The translations under genes were made by a program, and so were the position numbers. Below are positions 7,769 through 10,215 of a stretch of DNA of 10,215 nt, one piece after another. The DNA comes from Undibacterium sp. (GTDB lineage Bacteria; Pseudomonadota; Gammaproteobacteria; Burkholderiales; Burkholderiaceae), in assembly GCA_014376575.1 (NCBI GenBank), contig JACMRF010000108.1:1-10215 (forward strand), in the 5' to 3' direction. Below the pieces are notes generated by a model that ran no database searches, was not told the DNA's origin, and was given only the letters and a program-made list of their open reading frames with translations. Within the stretch, counting starts at the first letter, position 1. Every line of letters starts with the position of its first letter.

Positions 7769-8893
7769 TTAATAAAATTGAGCATCTAACTTCTCCAGCA
7801 CATCATAAATATTGTCTATTTTTCCACCCAATACGGAGTAGCAACCTGGCAACTCCGAGTGTTTCTCAAACAGAATCGGCCTACCGTCATCACTTTCGTT
7901 CTTCATCAAGACAGTTTTGACCTCGAATAATGAATCGATATATTTGGCATCAAGTACCGCAGGAAGATAGCGCCCCGCATCCCTGACCATGCGGTCCACT
8001 CGAGTGGACCGCTCATAATCATTGAGCTTTTGGTAAGGATCAATGCCTTGCTCGTCGTTCCAATGCAAATGCGGTGTGTATCGGACATGGGAAAGGGTAT
8101 GCAGCCCGCGAGCAGGAAACGGCATTATTGAAAAAAATGGGCCATCCATCACCGTAATGCCCAAATCTTGGAGGGCGGGCGGTACCTGCATGAGTGCCAT
8201 TTCGGTGATTTCCTGTTTGAGGCCAGTTTGAGTTCCGGGGAAATCACCCTTGAACTGATTCAGTCCACTGTAAGTACAGTTGAACACGTAGCGGCAGGAA
8301 ATCATCTCCTCTGTACCGCGATCGGGTTGTACGATAACCCGCAATGTTCCATTTGGCACATGTGAGATCGCAGTAACGCGCGTGTTAAAGTAGATTTGTA
8401 CGCCGCATTCGTTAAGCTCACGCTCAGCCCAACTTGCCAGCTTCGTGGCATCGAAAGCATATTCTTCAACCAGAAACACATCCTCGATAAGACGCGGCTC
8501 AAACAATGCGCGCAGCGCCGGGCCTGCTGGTTGAATCTTGGCACCTATCTCCCGACAGAAGCGTTCAAACTGTTTGGCCGTGACCTTGGAATTGCGGCGT
8601 GCAATTGCGTACAGTTTGGTGAAATCCTGCGTCACCGCATCTGGCCAGTCGCGCACGAACTTGGGCAGATTGACCTGACTTCTATACGCTGTGATAAAGC
8701 TGCGTGGATAGTGATAACCGTTATGTACACGAGCCTGATTGTTATAGGAGGCACGCATAAGGAGTGCGGACTCACGCTCCACAAGAACTACGCGTTTAAG
8801 GCCACGTTGCTTGGCCAGATAAATGGCAATAGCAGCGCCATAAAATCCGCCCCCGATAATGACAGCGTCTTGGGTTATGTCCGTGGCCTGCAT
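7769..8893 (-). CDS. FAD-dependent oxidoreductase, DAO family
   Basis: A 374-residue flavoprotein of the D-amino-acid oxidase/glycine oxidase fold. The N-terminal dinucleotide site is VIIGGGFYGAAIAIYLA (residues 11-27), followed by the ribose-binding acidic residue in VLVERE (Glu39). A second conserved block, NNQARVHNGYHYP (51-63), follows. The C-terminus has YSVLGGKIDNIYDV, the closing FAD-contact strand and helix. Length is typical and the frame is intact. I chose ATG at 8893, which shares a base with the preceding glycosyltransferase stop (TGATG) and has GGAG eleven bases upstream. A TTG at 8914 in frame is the alternative. The 3' end overlaps the broken membrane gene by 17 bases, so the three upstream genes formed a coupled set. 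The substrate is unknown; its place suggests oxidation of an amino or hydroxyl group on a sugar or lipid-linked intermediate, which is inference only. Confidence 0.9.
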   Translation of the reverse strand: MQATDITQDAVIIGGGFYGAAIAIYLAKQRGLKRVVLVERESALLMRASYNNQARVHNGYHYPRSFITAYRSQVNLPKFVRDWPDAVTQDFTKLYAIARRNSKVTAKQFERFCREIGAKIQPAGPALRALFEPRLIEDVFLVEEYAFDATKLASWAERELNECGVQIYFNTRVTAISHVPNGTLRVIVQPDRGTEEMISCRYVFNCTYSGLNQFKGDFPGTQTGLKQEITEMALMQVPPALQDLGITVMDGPFFSIMPFPARGLHTLSHVRYTPHLHWNDEQGIDPYQKLNDYERSTRVDRMVRDAGRYLPAVLDAKYIDSLFEVKTVLMKNESDDGRPILFEKHSELPGCYSVLGGKIDNIYDVLEKLDAQFY

Positions 8894-9915
8894 CAGCCAA
8901 CTAGCTCCGGGCAAGTGTCTGACCTGTTTGACGTCCTTGTTACCTCTTCAATGTTAAGCTTTTCGCGCCGAGTCATGCGCGCGCTGGTGAATTCTTGCCC
9001 TACGTGATAGAGCGGGCCTTCATTCGACAGGCTGGTCACATGGAGGATATACTCTCCCAGGACCAAAAGCACGAGTGAGATCAAGAAAAACATCCCGGAT
9101 TGCTGGAGAGACAAACTGATCCAACCTGGCGCAACATTTGTCTCTAGGAACCCGATGGCGACGACGTAGATAGTGTACAAAACATTGGTGACCGCACCAA
9201 ACAAAGAGAGTGAGGTAACGAGACGCATCGGCGCTCGGGTTGTCGAAACTAGCAGCCGCATTCCCCTATCAATGCTTTCGCCCAACCGCTTGGGCTGCGA
9301 GATCTTTGGTGTTGCGCTGTAGTTGAGATTGACGCGGGCAAATCCCCCTGTCGCTGGCAGATGGCGATACGTCAACGCGGGCTGAGAATGCTGCAAAATG
9401 AAATTGACGACTTTCTTGCTCAGGACGCGATACTGCGGAGCCTCCTCGGCAAGATGGATGCCGTTAAGCCGCTTGTAGAGTTGGTTAAAAACAGCATCAG
9501 CACCCTGATAGGCCAGGCTCTTCGCAGATTTTTGCGTATTGCTGGCAAATACCACATCGGCGCCGCTGACTGCCTTGTCGAGCATTTCAGGCAGAAAACC
9601 GATATCGTCCGCCAAAGGGTCGATAACGGCGACGAAGTCTCCTAATGCGTTCTCCAACCCAACCCATGATGCGGTGTCAGCATCCACTTCCTTGGTGAGT
9701 GCATACACCTGCAAATTGGATTGTCCATTCTCCCCCGTGAGATTTTTGAGAATGGAAATGCTGCTGTCATCAGACGCATTGTCTACGATGATTAATTCAT
9801 AGTCGCTTACAAGGGCAGAAAGGCCAGCAGCGGCGTCTGAAAGTATTTTTTCAATAAGATCTGACTGGTTACGTACAACACAAACAACAGAAACAAAAAT
9901 TGGAAAAAACGCCAT
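8893..9915 (-). CDS. Family 2 glycosyltransferase with two C-terminal membrane helices (GtrB/bactoprenol glycosyltransferase-like)
   Basis: A 340-residue GT2 protein. The catalytic domain occupies residues 5 to about 215, with VSVVCVVRNQSD (8-19), YELIIVDNASDDSS (39-52) and the metal-site region FVAVIDPLADD (94-104). Here the usual DADLQDP is altered to DPLADD. Two membrane helices at about 232-256 and 271-293 are followed by GPLYHVGQEF, as in bactoprenol phosphate glucosyltransferases (GtrB) and related enzymes, which charge undecaprenyl phosphate on the inner leaflet. ATG at 9915 has a good site (GAGAGG) seven bases upstream; a TTG at 9930 is the longer alternative. It is the first gene of the minus-strand block and ends in TGATG shared with the FAD gene. 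Its expected membrane partner would be the broken gene at 6419-7785. The family is secure; the sugar is unknown. Confidence 0.91.
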   Translation of the reverse strand: MAFFPIFVSVVCVVRNQSDLIEKILSDAAAGLSALVSDYELIIVDNASDDSSISILKNLTGENGQSNLQVYALTKEVDADTASWVGLENALGDFVAVIDPLADDIGFLPEMLDKAVSGADVVFASNTQKSAKSLAYQGADAVFNQLYKRLNGIHLAEEAPQYRVLSKKVVNFILQHSQPALTYRHLPATGGFARVNLNYSATPKISQPKRLGESIDRGMRLLVSTTRAPMRLVTSLSLFGAVTNVLYTIYVVAIGFLETNVAPGWISLSLQQSGMFFLISLVLLVLGEYILHVTSLSNEGPLYHVGQEFTSARMTRREKLNIEEVTRTSNRSDTCPELVG

Positions 9916-9931
9916 GCCAAGCCCTCTCAAA

Positions 9932-9951
9932 CGCTAACGGCAGGGTTAGCG
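9932..9951. promoter_or_regulatory. Seven-base-pair inverted repeat in the operon leader
   Basis: CGCTAAC and GTTAGCG are perfect reverse complements separated by six bases, 17 bases upstream of the glycosyltransferase start at 9915. It could be an operator or a leader hairpin. There is no long T run after it on the minus strand, so it is not a convincing terminator. Confidence 0.5.
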
Positions 9952-9975
9952 CTGTAATTGTGAAAAAACCCCACG

Positions 9976-10004
9976 ATTATAGTGCGCCCGGAGCACACAA
10001 TATT
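9976..10004 (-). promoter_or_regulatory. Candidate promoter for the minus-strand operon
   Basis: Read on the minus strand, 9981-9976 is a perfect TATAAT -10 box about 60 bases before the ATG at 9915. At 17-base spacing the -35 position (10004-9999) reads AATATT, a poor match. A TTGTGT lies closer but only 13 bases away. If real, the promoter may need an activator; the leader would include the inverted repeat at 9932-9951. Confidence 0.4.
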
Positions 10005-10082
10005 TTTTTATGGTTTCGTTATATGTCGCATCCCGGATGATTGCATAGACTCAAGGCGCCATCCTCTGTTCATGGCCCGTGG

Positions 10083-10215
10083 TGTAATGCTCGGGTTAAT
10101 TGACCAGTTCACTGCCCCAGGAGCACCCGCCTCATGCTGATCGCCTTGCACAAAAATGCCCGTACAACCCCGGCGGTGAGGGAGCAAATCGCCGCCAGTC
10201 ATGAGCCCGTTTCGG
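10083..10215 (+). mobile_element. IS481-type insertion sequence, left end (continues outside window)
   Basis: The start of an IS481-like transposase lies at 10134. A candidate terminal repeat begins near 10083 with TGTAATGCTCGGGTTAATTG, the sort of sequence found at IS481-family ends. The right end is outside the window, so the inverted repeat and target duplication cannot be tested. The boundary is approximate. Confidence 0.55.
10134..10215 (+). CDS. IS481-type transposase, N-terminal 27 codons (3' end outside window)
   Basis: The reading frame from ATG at 10134 encodes MLIALHKNARTTPAVREQIA and continues ASHEPVS to the window edge. This is the familiar opening of one group of IS481-family transposases, just before their helix-turn-helix (usually RFGV...TVRKW-like), which would lie outside. 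An AGGAG sits about ten bases upstream of the ATG. It is a DDE transposase that would move the element; it points away from the glycan operon. Identification rests on the N-terminal signature alone. Confidence 0.8.
   Translation, partial: MLIALHKNARTTPAVREQIAASHEPVS

Larger units (their letters stand above)
6419..7785 (-). pseudogene. Broken gene for a polytopic membrane protein (Gtr/GT-C-like), six frame breaks at simple repeats
   Basis: Fragments in all three minus frames join into one membrane protein. The original start is ATG at 7785, with a good GGAG seven bases upstream, overlapping the FAD gene's end by 17 bases. The stop is TAA at 6419. The frame breaks can be placed at the A6 tract 7472-7477, T7 7152-7158, GGCAT x3 7086-7100, A7 7027-7033, G9 6737-6745 and T6 6695-6700 (bases named as on the minus strand). 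Adding one repeat unit to each gives 458 uninterrupted residues. The rebuilt product has about ten helices, an early acidic loop (ATADGINR) and a late loop with INRYNTRFLNPIFWDANPP and YLQVIKAYPFQWIKIKLGFW. It ends in helices containing SAQAMEFRYLAP. This layout resembles glycan-modifying membrane enzymes of the Gtr type, but no named family is certain. The region is visibly more AT-rich than the flanking enzymes, suggesting separate ancestry. Confidence 0.85.

Noticed and set aside
8396..9007. 203-codon open frame on the plus strand
   Set aside because: It lies antisense to the FAD oxidoreductase and the end of the glycosyltransferase, both with clear family motifs. Its translation shows no recognisable domain.
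10008..10202. 64-codon minus-strand open frame upstream of the operon
   Set aside because: It runs antisense through the IS481 end and the transposase start, with no motif of its own.
1..10215. CRISPR array, tRNA, rRNA or toxin-antitoxin genes
   Set aside because: No spaced direct repeats, cloverleaf-like sequence or paired small genes were seen on reading both strands.

Overview
The window is a glycan-modification island, most likely from a proteobacterium (beta or gamma is my guess). That guess rests on the gene families, the two insertion-sequence types at the ends and an intermediate base composition; nothing seen fixes the species. Every gene between the insertion sequences lies on the minus strand, so the biology reads from right to left.

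Layout: 1-243 is the 3' end of an IS3-family element (transposase C-terminus plus a probable terminal inverted repeat). An AT-rich gap of about 140 bases follows. The minus-strand block runs from 9915 down to 385. It begins with a bactoprenol-type family 2 glycosyltransferase with two C-terminal membrane helices (9915-8893), then an FAD-dependent oxidoreductase of the DAO type (8893-7769), then a broken polytopic membrane-protein gene (7785-6419). After that comes a tightly packed five-gene module: an extended-SDR epimerase/dehydratase (6399-5605), a TIM-barrel sugar isomerase/epimerase (5608-4772), a small SMR/EamA-type four-helix transporter (4775-4419), a soluble family 2 glycosyltransferase (4394-3579) and a 1059-residue GT-C-like membrane protein (3564-385). 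A leader with a consensus -10 box and a small hairpin lies upstream of 9915. The right edge holds the start of an IS481-type transposase (10134-10215, plus strand).

How the genes may work together (inference): the SMR-like protein, the family 2 glycosyltransferase and the large GT-C-like protein match the logic of three-component Gtr systems. One protein charges undecaprenyl phosphate with a sugar, a small protein flips it, and a large membrane enzyme transfers the sugar to a periplasmic acceptor. The SDR and TIM-barrel enzymes, joined to this module by ATGA overlaps, would make or modify the sugar. The upstream glycosyltransferase and the broken membrane protein look like a second, partly dead Gtr-like set.

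The most striking observation is in the broken gene. All six reading-frame breaks can be placed in simple repeats: five homopolymers and one GGCAT pentanucleotide tract. Adding exactly one repeat unit at each restores a single uninterrupted 458-residue frame that ends at the existing stop.
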